DNA from: Arachis hypogaea
Lineage: Eukaryota; Streptophyta; Magnoliopsida; Fabales; Fabaceae
Assembly (NCBI RefSeq): GCF_003086295.3
Contig: NC_092043.1
Coordinates: 51,054,598-51,118,597, forward strand
DNA: 64,000 bases
Direction: 5' to 3'
Below, piece after piece: positions 33,646 to 45,900 of this stretch. How positions within the stretch are numbered: the first letter of the stretch is position 1; each line of letters begins with the position of its first letter. The position numbers and the translations under genes were made by a program. The notes under the pieces were generated by a model. The model searched no databases. It saw nothing but the letters and a program-made list of their open reading frames with translations, and was not told the origin of the DNA.

Positions 33646-35098
33646 ATGTCGGACGAGGAGCACCACTTCGAGTCCAAGGCCGACGCCGGAGCTTCCAAGA
33701 CCTATCCACAGCAAGCCGGTACCATCCGCAAGAACGGTTACATCGTCATCAAGGGCCGCCCCTGCAAGGTCCCCTCTCTTTTTCTTCATTCAACTCATAA
33801 ATTCTTAAAATATACCTGCTTCTCATCGAATTATTCCTTCGATTTTGCTTTTCATCAAATGATTCACATGCTGTTTGTTCGTTCCGTGTTTGATTCTTAT
33901 ATTACCTCATTTCCTAAATTATTCATCGTTTCACTAATTGAGATCTGTTGTATTTTCTTCGTTTTTCGCGTTGTTGAGTTAGAATTAGGTATATATATTT
34001 GAATCATGTTTGGTGAATACTTATTTTGGTGAATTAATCGGTTTTTTAAACCTCGAATTTCTTTTCGAGTATAAGCTGTTTGATGAAAGTTCTCAAACAC
34101 TGACTTTATGTGTATGTGGTGTTCGATACTGAGTTTGAATTTGTTGAACCTGTTTAAGTAGCTAGGGATTCGTGTTTTGATTTTACAATTTAGCAGCTAT
34201 TGTTGATTGGAAGAATTTGGTGTAGTCTCCTTCACAAGTCACTGATTGATGCTTACAATTGTTTTCTTCTTCGTAACAGGTTGTTGAAGTTTCAACCTCC
34301 AAGACCGGTAAGCACGGTCACGCTAAGTGCCACTTTGTTGGAATTGATATTTTCACTGCCAAGAAGCTCGAAGATATCGTGCCCTCCTCCCACAACTGTG
34401 ATGTACGAATCTAGTAATTATGTTTCATGTGCATTCGATTCTTGAATTTCGCTGATAACTAAAAGTTGGAAGAACTCGTACTGGAATGAAATCTATGCTA
34501 TCTTTTTGTGCTGCAGGTTCCCCATGTGAATCGTACTGACTACCAGTTGATTGATATTTCTGAGGATGGATTTGTGAGTTGCTACTTATGTTTACTTCAC
34601 TTGTTTTAATTCCTATTCTGATAATCTTGCTCCATTTGTCTGAATGCTTTGCTCGAATGATGTTACAGGTGAGCCTGCTTACTGAAAACGGCAACACTAA
34701 GGATGACCTGAGACTCCCCACTGATGATAGTCTGCTTACTCAGGTTTGTTTATTGCCTTTTCTGTTTGGATTCACATTCTGCCAGAAGTTATACCTTGTT
34801 TTCCATGGGGTTTGGTTCAAGAATGCATTAACTTTTCCTAGGATTTAAGGTATATGACATTCAGCAAAGAGGTTAGGTTGAATGTAATATCACCTAATTT
34901 CATGGGAGGAGAATGTAATTTACTGTTTATTCTTGTTGATTTGTTTTTCAGTATTTTAACTGGGTATATAACATTTTTTGGTGGTGTATGCAGATAAAGG
35001 ATGGATTTGCTGAGGGTAAGGACCTTGTTGTGTCAGTGATGTCTGCCATGGGAGAGGAGCAGATCTGTGCCCTGAAGGATATTGGTCCAAAGAACTAG
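33646..35098 (+). CDS. eIF5A: Eukaryotic translation initiation factor 5A
   Basis: Complete gene. Exons 33646-33768, 34280-34402, 34517-34573, 34669-34743 and 34994-35098 all join in phase 0 with GT-AG borders. The protein is 160 aa, the usual plant length. The hypusination loop [15 protein letters not shown] is intact, with the modified lysine expected at residue 52. The N-terminal SH3-like fold is followed by the OB-fold C-terminal domain, ending [10 protein letters not shown]. eIF5A binds the ribosome and relieves stalling at difficult motifs such as polyproline, in both elongation and termination; it is cytosolic. The start is the only ATG giving the standard [10 protein letters not shown]-terminus. 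No damage is seen, so this is predicted to be functional. Confidence 0.97.
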
Positions 35099-36435
35099 CG
35101 TTTTTATGTTATTAGCAAAGATATTTTTGTATGGTCTTGTTCTACACTTGGATTTATTGAGGTTGCTCAGACTAGTCACTAGTCTTACTAAAGCTGTTTA
35201 TGGATGTGACAGAAACCCTCTTAAAATTTTTATGCTTGATATTGTTTTTCTAAATTCCGGGAAATCTATTACCTTCTTAAAAGCTTGTTGTTATGGCGTA
35301 TTCTGCGTTGCCATTTATACCTATATGAAATAATAGTTTACAGTTCACACAGTGAAGTAGGTAAATCTATTAAGGCACACTACTATAGCAAAAAGGGGAA
35401 GTTGTATTGCATTCTAACTTTGGATAAGGTTGCTTTCCCTTGAAAGTTATCTACTACGTGTTTGGATAAATCTATTTTGGTATTTTGTTCATCCTTATCG
35501 GTTGCGGCCGGTAGTCCCCCAAAAACTAGAAATAAGAAAAAAGAAAAGGAAATGGTTTTTGTGGCCCCAAACAAATACAGAACTTCTGAAGTTTTAATTC
35601 TAATTTTTGTTACTGTTTAGCTAATTTTAAATGGACTAACAAGAAGGGGGCATTGTTGTTGGGTTGAACTTACTTGGGCTCAATTTAAAAGAAGCTTATA
35701 CAGGCTACAAATAGAAGTTGACAAACTACTTTTTATCTTGTTGCACTGCCGATGGGATCAGTAGAAGCCCTTTTTAAGAGGATTAGGAAAAAAAAAAACG
35801 AACCCTAGTAGAATTATTGCTTGATTGATCCTAATGTTTCTGTAACATTAACTAAAATTGGATTCTGATCATGTATCTCAACTCTTGAGGAATCAATGTT
35901 CATCCTAATTATCCTAATTACTCATAATATTAATACTTTTTAGTTTGTAAGGCAGTGTTTGATAATTAGGACAAACATATTGCATTTCTTTTATTTTATG
36001 TCTACATCTTGAAATGAAAAAAAGTGAAAATAAATAAATAAAAATTACATCTTAACTTAAGACAGCCTATCCTATATTCTTATCTTTAATTTCAGACACA
36101 ATTTTACATGTTAAGTATACTTGCAATTTTCGACTTTTAAACTCACCCTAAGATAATAAAAGTTATGGGTTTAATTTTGATATTACCGAAAAAATTTTAC
36201 GTGCTCATTTAATTACGTTTATACATATATATATGGATGATCTTTCATACTAATAGTGCATATTGATTTCTAAATACTTAAAAAGTTTTCCGGTTTTATT
36301 ATTATTATAAAAAACTTTAGGAGATTGTATTCAGTCACCATCCAATTAGAGTGCCAAGATAGGTTTTCGGAGACACAAGATAACGGTGATAATGACGATG
36401 TTCGTGTGTTAAACTTGAACATCCTTCTCAACAAT
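35099..36435. other. eIF5A 3' region and spacer
   Basis: The 3' untranslated region lies in the first few hundred bases. A 16-base sequence AAACGAACCCTAGTAG at 35796-35811 exactly repeats one at 33428-33443. No other gene is seen. Confidence 0.5.
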
Positions 36436-37062
36436 GGTGGAACTAGGGGTGGCCGCCGCGCTGGCTCACGTAACTTGTCAAAAGGCGAGTCGGGTTAGAA
36501 AATTGGTACCACTAAATAACAAAAATCTGTCTAACCCGCACCGCTTAAATCGCGGGTTTTGACGGAGCGGAGCAGATTTTTTCGCTGGGCTTAGTTTTTT
36601 TTTTGCAATGGGTATTTTTACAATTTTTTTTTCAAAATTCAACTTCTCCCAACCCAATTTACAAATGAATGAAGATAAAAATTGAGTGTTTTGGATTATG
36701 TTTATTTTGTTTTAAAGACAATATTTATAATTATGTTTTGGATTATGTTTATTTTGCTTTGGAGATAATATTTATAATTATGTTTTAGATGAAAACTTAG
36801 TTTATAATTATGTTTATTAGATATTTATATTTACAAAGACTTTAATATTTGTGAATATAAAAAAATATATCTTTAGAAATTATAATAGTTAAAAATAAAA
36901 AAATAAAAAACATAAGAGATTCTTTTATGCCTTTATATATATTAGTTAATAGTTAAAAAAAATATATTTGACGGGTTTAGCTCGTCAGTCCGCCATTAAA
37001 CAGAGTGAGATGAAATTTTCGGGACGGGACGGACTTCTCCACTTGCAATCCCTAACTGGAAC
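36436..37062. mobile_element. hAT-type non-autonomous element (MITE), 611 bp
   Basis: The element spans 36444-37054. It begins TAGGGGTGGC and ends GCAATCCCTA (inverse TAGGGATTGC), the usual short imperfect hAT termini. Flanking 8-mers GGTGGAAC and ACTGGAAC match at six of eight positions, consistent with an aged 8-bp target duplication. Subterminal GC-rich phrases (cgggttttgacggagcgg; gggacgggacggac) also show inverse similarity. It has no coding capacity. Confidence 0.65.
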
Positions 37063-39000
37063 ATAAAATTTAACACACACCAGGCACCTTTGTGCAACTT
37101 CTTGTTGCCATATATGACTCAACTTAGTACATTGACATTTCACTTTAATTTTAAAGATGAATTTTAGATCATTTTAAAAATTTTAATCATCATGTCAGAA
37201 ATGATTTTTCTCAAAACTTAAAATATTAAAAGAAAACACATACTTTCATCTATATAAAAATAAAATTTAATCAAGCAAATAAAAATTAAAAAGTTTTAAA
37301 AGGTTGATCCAAGTTCCCGTGGAGGCCAACTTGGAATTTTATTCTCCTTGGTCAGTGTTTTGACTTTTGACCACCGTACCCCTCTAGTTGTAGGCTGCAA
37401 CATATAATTCCCTCAATACAATTAATCATTTTCAGTTGCATTATTAGCCGATTAATAATATAAAAAAATAATAAAAGAAAGGAAGAATATATTGGAAGAA
37501 GTACTAATACAATTTTGGATGTTTCATAGTGGAATATTTTTGTTAACGTGTAATGTTATATGTATATTAAAATTCGTTACTAAAATTAGCTATTAATATA
37601 AAATATATATTAAAATATAATATATATTAAAGATAAATTAAATTATACGTATAATTATATATAAATACATTAGTGATTAATTTTAGTAGTTAATTTTAAT
37701 ATATAAATAATATTTTTGTTGACCAAAAGTGTGAAACTTTGATTTCCGTGTGTTAATGGAGTCAACGCCGGATGAAGTGTGAACTAACATTGGCCATATA
37801 TATGATTTGGTTTCACATAACATCTTTGTCTTAATCCAAACAATTTGGCTTCGATTGAATTTTTTAATTCGCTAAGGTTTTCTATGTGAGATTTTTTATT
37901 ATTATTTTTAAATAAAGTACATCTCGTGGTCGATCATGCATTGGTCAGTGAATGATGATTGAATATATTAAATAAAATAAAAAATTATTGGGAAAATGCA
38001 TTTCTTGAAAGCAATACAGACTTTTATTTTATGAATCACAGATCATCATATGTGAATAAAAATTAAATATCTAACTGAATAATATTATAAATTTATTACA
38101 TTATATTAAACTTGAAAACTATACGAAGCTATTATATAAAAAATAAATAAATAAACTTTTAAATAATTTCTGACAACGAGACTCTTAATAAAAAAAATCA
38201 ATCTGATTTTAAAATTTTATTTTTATGAAACTAATTAGTCATTGTGTCAAAAAAATAATGTTAATTTTTTTGGCACAAAAATTAATCAATCTCAAAAAAA
38301 TAAGAGACCGAGCCACGTATTTTTTTTTTAAATCTCATAATTTTTTTGAAATAATTGTTAGAAATTGAGTGGAGTATTCATTTAAAAATAAATTAATTGT
38401 GAAAAATTTAGATAATATGTATAATATTTAATAAATGACGTCACTTATTCTAGAATCACAACTCCAACTAACTTCAAATGGATAATTTATCACAAGAAAA
38501 CTTAATTCAATTTACTTTTATCCGTAAAAATTTGAACGTTGAAGTCAAAATCTTATCAATTTATTCAGGGCAACTAACTATAAATCTACAATGATTTTCA
38601 TGTCCATAGAATTCAACACACTTGGCTATATATGTGCATGGTCCCTTTTCTGGGGAATAAATGTTTCAATAAAGTTTCTGTAACTAAATTGGTACTACTT
38701 AGTAACATTATTTCAACAAAAGGAAGTTATTAGAAAAAAATAAAAATAAAAAAACAACTATTGGTATCGCAATTATCATTCAGTTTTTTTGACAATACTA
38801 ATTAGGAGAATATAAGAGTCATATATAAATCATATACTTAAAAGAGTGTAGTTGGAATATGCATGAATTCAAATATGGAAAAGTATATAGAACCAAAAGG
38901 TTATCAGCCAAAAACTAAATAAAACTACATTAATTTATATTAATAATTAATTTTAAATTTTTAAAATTCAAAATTTAAAAATTTAAAATTAAACCTAATT
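37063..39000. other. AT-rich spacer with one MITE-like copy
   Basis: A MITE-like block lies at about 37555-37708 (ttactaaaattagctattaa to ttttagtagttaattttaat). No gene is seen. Confidence 0.5.
37555..37708. repeat. MITE-like AT-rich repeat
   Basis: Its two ends (aaattcgttactaaaattag and the inverse of ttagtagttaattttaatat) are imperfect inverted repeats. The core matches the copies near 40121 and 49583 (taaatacattagtgattaat). The family has no coding capacity. Confidence 0.5.
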
Positions 39001-39770
39001 AAAACCTATAAAAGCCTTCCTCTCCTCTGTCACATTTACCTATCCACCTCCAACAATCACACACACAAATCTCTCCCTCCATCGATCAATTCCTCAAGAA
39101 ATGAAAACAAGATAAAAATAATACCAAGAAAAGCAAATGCAGCAGATCGGCGCAAAGATATGTTGCAGAGGCAATGCATGAAAAAGTTGAGAAAGTGGGA
39201 GCAACCACGCAGCGCTTTGGAGGTACGTAAAAGCCTCCCAGATCAAAATTCAAACCGTTGAAACGACAGCGCACGTGTTAGAGCAGCAATGCATATACCG
39301 AATCGAACAAGGCGATAACGGATGGATCCAAAATTGTGGAGTGGTTATTTTGTAGAGGTTGGTGGAAATGGTGAACGGAATTTAGTTGGCTGAGAGATTT
39401 GATTTGAATTTTGGTTTTAGCAGTGTGTGAGACTGTGTGTTGTTGTAGAAGGGGGTTTGTTGCAGAACTTTGCTTTCTGTGTTTTAGGATATTAGGTGCC
39501 ATTTTGATGATTAAAGAGACTGTAAACTATATAATTACAGAATTATAAAAAAACATTTATTTAATATGAAAAAAAAGCATCCTGATACTTAATAAAAGAA
39601 ACATCTAATTATATTTTAATAAAAATAATTAAATATCTATAAAATTAAAAAAATGAAATTCTTAAAGAAATAGAAACATTCACGTTTGCAATACAAAAAA
39701 ATTTGAAAAATATATAAAAAAACATCCATTTAGTATGAAAAAGAAACATTCTTTAAATTGACCCAAAGGT
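39001..39770. other. Promoter-like region of uncertain meaning plus A-rich repeat
   Basis: A TATA box (TATAAAAG, 39009-39016) is followed by a pyrimidine-rich leader-like stretch and a short ATG frame. Downstream, 39278-39502 holds a 74-aa minus-strand open frame with no known motif. 39545-39770 is A-rich and is the inverse counterpart of the T-rich tails at 19135 and 20655. This could be a decayed gene or a transposon copy in reverse orientation. I cannot identify a product. Confidence 0.3.
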
Positions 39771-42700
39771 ATTTAGCTGATTTTTGGCTAATACCCTTTT
39801 AGTTCCCTAGCATTTTGCTCTTCAAATATATATGAATATGCAATTTGAAATACTTAGTGGCAATAATCCAAGCTGGCCATGGAAACTAATTTTGTCTTCA
39901 GAATAATCCACCATTTAGGCTATATTAATAATACATAAGTTCACACTCAAGATCAGAGCCCAAGAGTGATTTTTAAATTATAAAACAATAAAATTAATTT
40001 GGATTGGTCGAATTGTTAACTCACTTGTCTGTTTAAGCAAATATCGAAAGTTTGAATCCTAACTTAGACATGCAGGAATTCATTTGCCAAAAACAAATTT
40101 TTAAATCAAAGATGTTATTCATACACCAAAATCAGCCACTAAAATTGGTCACCAATATATTTGTCTATAAATACATCCGTCATTTAATTTATTTTTAATA
40201 TATTTATATTTCAATATGTATTTTATATGGATAACTGACTTATGTGGCTGATTTTGATATATACGTAGCATTACTCTTTTTAAATAAAACTCAAATTCAC
40301 GAATTAAAAAATACTGTAGACGACGAAAAAAATTATAATTAAATAATTGAAATTAAACGAACCACTTGACATTTTGTGTCAGGTTTAGGCAATAATAGGG
40401 GAAGCAAAATAGTCAATAATACATTACGAAATTTGGCCCACGCACTAATAATAAAAAAAGAAATAAGACAACATAAGAAAGAAAGAAAGAGAAATGCATG
40501 CCGAAACTAATATTCATTAGTCTCATATCTTTGAATTAATTTATTAGGTGTGACATTTACATAAAAATGAATTTCATATGCAATGGAAAGTAAATAGTTG
40601 AGTCTAATTATAAAGCAAAGTGTAACATGGATGGATCCCCACTTGTATAATGAGGAGGCTGCTTGATCTACAAATATTGGACAGTGACATCATGTGACCA
40701 ACCTTTGACCTACCACACCCACCTCTTCATTTTATTTTCTACTACCAATCTGCTGTGTTATTCATATATATGCTTTCTTTACCAAGAGTGAAATTAAAGT
40801 ACTGAAAATCAATCACAAATTATTAATACATACATACATATATGTCTGTTTAACATCACAATTACATTAAACTCAATTCAATCTTTTTGGTGTACATTTA
40901 CTAACTCGTTTGAAGCTGTCTACTTAGTTTATTATTAGGTTCCGGTCTTTGTGAGATACTTCATATACTATAAATATAAATGTTGCAACATCTAATCTTT
41001 TGTCTATTACCATAGTGGTAAGAATCGAACTAATGATCAAATCATTTAAATTACTGGTTTATTGATTTATTAATTAAACTAATAAATTATTGATTGAATC
41101 GGTAAAATTGGTTTTATGTAAATAAAAAATATAAAATAGATAATTAATACAAAAATAGACATAAAATTAGTTAATAAAACTATACTAGTATCTTAATTTG
41201 ATATAATAAGAATAACAATTTATAGTATTAGTAAATTTCAGTACTAGTACTAGTATCAAAACAGATAACTTTAATCATAACACTAATATTGAAATAGATA
41301 AAATAAATTAATAAAATTTTAGTAAAATTTATATTTCTATTAATAATATATAGTACATAATTAAAAATATAATTAATTCAAAAAAATAGAGAATATAAAA
41401 TTAAATTTAAATTAAATATTTATAAAATTATTTAATTCAAGAGTTAACTATATAATTAGTTTTTATCATTAAAAATGTTGAGAAACACGGTGGCATAATG
41501 ATAATGCGGAGCACCATAGTTTGGCAACCAAACCAAACCAGTTGAATTGATTTCTGTCGGTTCTTATCGATTTAAGCGGTTTTGTACAGATTTTTATTTT
41601 TAAACGGTCCAAAAAACAAACCAAATCGATTTATGATTCGGTTCATTGGTTTTTCGATTGAATCGGTCAGTTCAGTTCGATTTTTACAACTATATTTATT
41701 ACTATCTCCAATTTTCTTTTAAAAATAAAGGGTTAAATTTTTTTTATTAGCTTTTTCTTGTCTCTTGTTTGTCACTTTTTCAGTTTTCAAACAAACTAAA
41801 TTGAATCATTGACCCACAAAGACACCACTATGAGGGTTTGTCGCGTCATTCTCACTCTTAAAAACTTTAATTTGCCAAAAACACTAAAGTATATGTAGAC
41901 AAATAATAGGTAACACTACTTAATTAGTTTAATCTCTGAATTCAAGTGTGTAGGCGACATTACTTTCTTTCAAAAAAGTGAGATTTTTTTTTTAATTAAT
42001 GCAGAAAGTAAAATCAATATTTGTTTTTATGAGAAAGAGCTTTAAGAAATTTTTTATGTCCGTCACTTATAATAGGATGGATTCTAATATAACCTATTGA
42101 ATTTTTATTTACTTCTGAAGAGAAATTATGTATATAAAAATGCTTTACTGCACTATTGAAATTATTACTCATGTTTAATTGATTTTTAATTTTTAAGTGG
42201 TGATGAGTTTCTTTCATGTACAGAAATTTAAGCTACTTTTGTGTTGTTTACGTGCATGATTGCTTTTGAGTGGTTATTGTTCATGCATGCTAAAATCTAA
42301 ATATAAAATAAATATCTTGATTAGGTCATAGGAGGCAGTAATAATTATAATTATTATATCTTATCATAAGATCGAAATATATATAAAAAAATTCTTTGTT
42401 GTTAGGAGCAAACGGTGGAAAAGGGGTTTTCGAGGAAGATCTACAATCTCAAATTGAAAATCACTGATGGCACATGTCACCCCCACATGACAAATTCTGA
42501 AAAAGGTGCACTAAACTTTTATGGCAATGTAATTTATTTACTCCTTCCAGATTGCAGCGGTTGCTGTCGCAGCTAAAATGTGTTCTTAACTTCTTTTCTT
42601 TAGCTGAACTTTGAAACAATTTAAAACTGCCGCAATCTACTGTAATCTTGAAAAAAAAAAGCACCATATTAATTGCAATTAATAATGTTATATTATGTAA

Positions 42701-42984
42701 CTCCAATTCTGATTATATATTTAACGCATATGATATTATATTGAATTTAATTTCGAGCAAGGATTTTGTTTCCATTTCTTTCGTTCTATTGTTTTGGACT
42801 TTTGGGTGAATTATTCAGAAATTATTTTTAATATAAAAATAAAGATAATGTTTTAGTTGAATATTGATATTTGAAATGTATTATAGTATTGCAAAAATTA
42901 TTCAATACGCTTTTATGTATTGATCAGAAAATATTACCACGTGTTTAACACACTTTCCCATGTGTTGTAAATTTACAATACGTT
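39771..42984. other. AT-rich spacer with MITE copies
   Basis: No gene is seen. It holds a MITE at 40121-40264 and a stretch at about 41500-41690 rich in variants of aatcggttcggtttttc, probably part of an unclassified non-autonomous element. A short block at about 42545-42640 with gcagcggtt and aactgccgcaat resembles the subterminal palindromes of the CACTA end at 24440-24741. Confidence 0.45.
40121..40264. repeat. MITE with about 20-base inverted ends
   Basis: The left end atacaccaaaatcagccact pairs with the inverse of gtggctgattttgatatata. The roughly 144-base element is AT-rich and non-coding. It is the clearest member of a family with further copies at about 14927, 37555 and 49583. Confidence 0.65.
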
Positions 42985-45900
42985 CTCCCACGCAGTGGCG
43001 GATCCACGGGGGGACCTAAGGTGGCCATGGTCCCCCCCAAATTTTTTTTAAAAAAATAGTAAATAGTAATAATTAATAATATTAAATTTTTTTATATATA
43101 ATATTAAAAAAATATAACTTACAAAATTTTATAAATTAAAAAAACTAAAAACTGCATTATGTATTAGATATTTGAATTATTGTTGCTCTTGTTAACAAAT
43201 AGCCCATTCTAATAATTAATAAAAATGGTTCTATTATACTAGCCCAAGCCCATACTATTAATTAAAGTAACCCTAGTACATTTTTCAAATATTTGTTTCA
43301 AACTATCATAGCGCCACTTTTCTCTCTCTTTTAGTGATTCCCAAACTTTTGGCCTTCTACTCTTCTCATTCTAATTTTCTTTCCATACCAAAACAAGACA
43401 TACGAAGAAAAATCGTTGAAGAGAAGTGAACAACAAAATATTAACCATTGAATGCACAACAAAGATTCAAAGAGGTATATTTCAATTTTTTTTAAGTTAA
43501 TGACAATGTCAAGTATTATTTACATTATTTATTTAAAATAATTAATTTATTTTTTTTTATAATGGACAGTGTTCAAAGATTGAAGTGAGGACAAAACTCA
43601 ATAGAATTATTTTTTTGTGAGACTTGGAACAAAAAATAATCAGGTAAATCAATAACTTTATTTTTGGTTATTATATATTTGTGTTTCTAAAATTATTTGT
43701 TATTGCTCAATAGGTTTAATATTTTTTTTTAAGAAAATAATATATATGCAATTATTTTTGTTTTTTTTTTTGTTAGATAGTTCAAGTTAAGTTAAAAATG
43801 TCAAAGATGAAAACAATTCACTCATTTTTCAAGAGAAAAGAGAGAATATATGATGAACAAAATTCAGCTTCAGATTCTTTGAGTAATGTTCAAAATATTA
43901 TTGAACAACCTGTGACACAACTTGTTGAGCAAGATATTCAACCCCCTGCTTCCAAAATAGCAAGGACTGAAATAGATCAAGTTAATATTGATACATTGAT
44001 GCGTGATCCCGGAAAGCGTCCGCAAATTTGGAATTATCCTATCAATCAACAAGATGAAATCCGTAGAGCATACATAAAGTTTGGACCATATCAATTTATT
44101 ATGGATGAGTACCCTCTTTCTGGTCTAGAAAGTCATCCTCGTCGTTTCAAAGCTCATTGGTTTAAGAGTTTTTCTTGGCTAGAATATTCGCCAGAAGTGG
44201 ATGCTGCATTTTGTCTTCCATGCTATTTATTTTCTAGAAAATCAAGTCCATTCACATCAGGAGGATTTCGCAATTGGAAAAAAGTGAATAATGGAAAGGA
44301 TTGTGCATTTTTATCTCATGTGGGTAAATCTCTTAATTCTCCTCATAATATTGCTGTTAAGTCTTGTAAAGATTTGCTTAATCAATTATGTCACATTGAC
44401 AAAGTATTGGCTAAGCAAAGCTCACAACAAGTTTTAAGCAATAGATTGCGTCTTAAAGCCTCTATTGATACTGTCAAATGGTTAACGTTTCAAGCTTGTG
44501 CTTTTAGGGGACATGACGAGAGTCATGAGTCTCAGAATCGAGGAAATTTTCTTGAAATGTTAAAATTATTAGCTTCTTACAATAAAGAAGTGGATGCAGT
44601 TGTTTTGGATAATGCTCCTCAAAATGCAATATACACATCACCTTCTATTCAAAAGGAAATTCTACATGTTTTTGCTAGAAAGGTGCAAAATGAAATTCGC
44701 AATGAGATTGGTAATGCAAAGTTTTGTTTGATTGTTGATGAAGCTAGAGATGAATCTAGAAGAGAACAAATGGCACTTGTTGTTAGATTTGTTGATAAGC
44801 ATGGATTTGTCAAAGAAAGGCTAATAGATGTTGTTCATGTCAAAGATACTACTTCTGCTACTCTAAAACAAGAGATTTGTTCTGCATTATCTCATCACAA
44901 TCTCAACATTCAAAATGTTCGAGGTCAAGGGTATGACGGAGCTAGTAATATGCGTGGAGAGTGGAAAGGGTTACAAGCTTTAATTATTCAAGAATGTCCT
45001 TATGCATATTATGTTCATTGCTTTGCTCATCAATTACAGCTAGCTCTTGTTGCTGCGGCTAAAGAAGTTGTTGATGTTCATGCTTTTTTCCAAAGTTTGA
45101 GTAATATTATCAATGTTGTGTGCTCTTCTTGCAAACGCAATGATGAATTACGATCTGCTTATGCAACTGAAATTTCCCATTTAGTTGCAACTAATCAAAT
45201 TGAAACAGGAAGAGGAGCAAATCAAATTGGCACATTAAAAAGATCAGAAGATACCAGGTGGAGCTCTCACTTCAACTCAATTTGTAGCCTTTTACGTATG
45301 TTTGGAGCAACAACTTCAGTTCTGGAAGATTTGGCTACTAATGGATCTACATATTCTCAACGTGGTGATGCTACTTATGCTCTTAAATCTTTATTATCAT
45401 TTGATTTTGTTTTCATTTTGCATATGATGAAAGAAATCATGGGAATCACTGATAAACTTTGTCAAGCATTGCAACAAAAATCTCAAGACATTTTGAATGC
45501 TATGCATCTGGTTTCTAGTACAAAGTCATTGATTCAACAGTTAAGAGATAGTAGTTGGGGAGCACTTTTGGAGAAAGTTAGTTCTTTCTGCAATGATCAT
45601 GCTATTCAGATACCTGATATGGGTGCTTCTTTTAGTGACATAATTCGGTCTCGTCGTAAAAAGGATGTTGTCACTGTTGAACACCACTATCGTGTTGACA
45701 TTTTTACTAGCGTGATAGATTTTCAATTGAAAGAGCTAAATAGTAGATTTAGTGAGCAAGCAACCGAGCTCCTCATACTGAGTACATCTCTAGATCCTAA
45801 AGATGCTTTCAAGTTATTCAGTGTTTGCAACATATGCAATCTTGTAAAGAATTTCTATTCTTTAGATTTTTCTGAGCAAGAAAATATTCAATTGGATTAT

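Noticed and set aside
33428..35811. eIF5A as a retrogene flanked by target duplications
   Set aside because: Four introns with normal splice sites are present, so the gene did not come from a reverse-transcribed mRNA.
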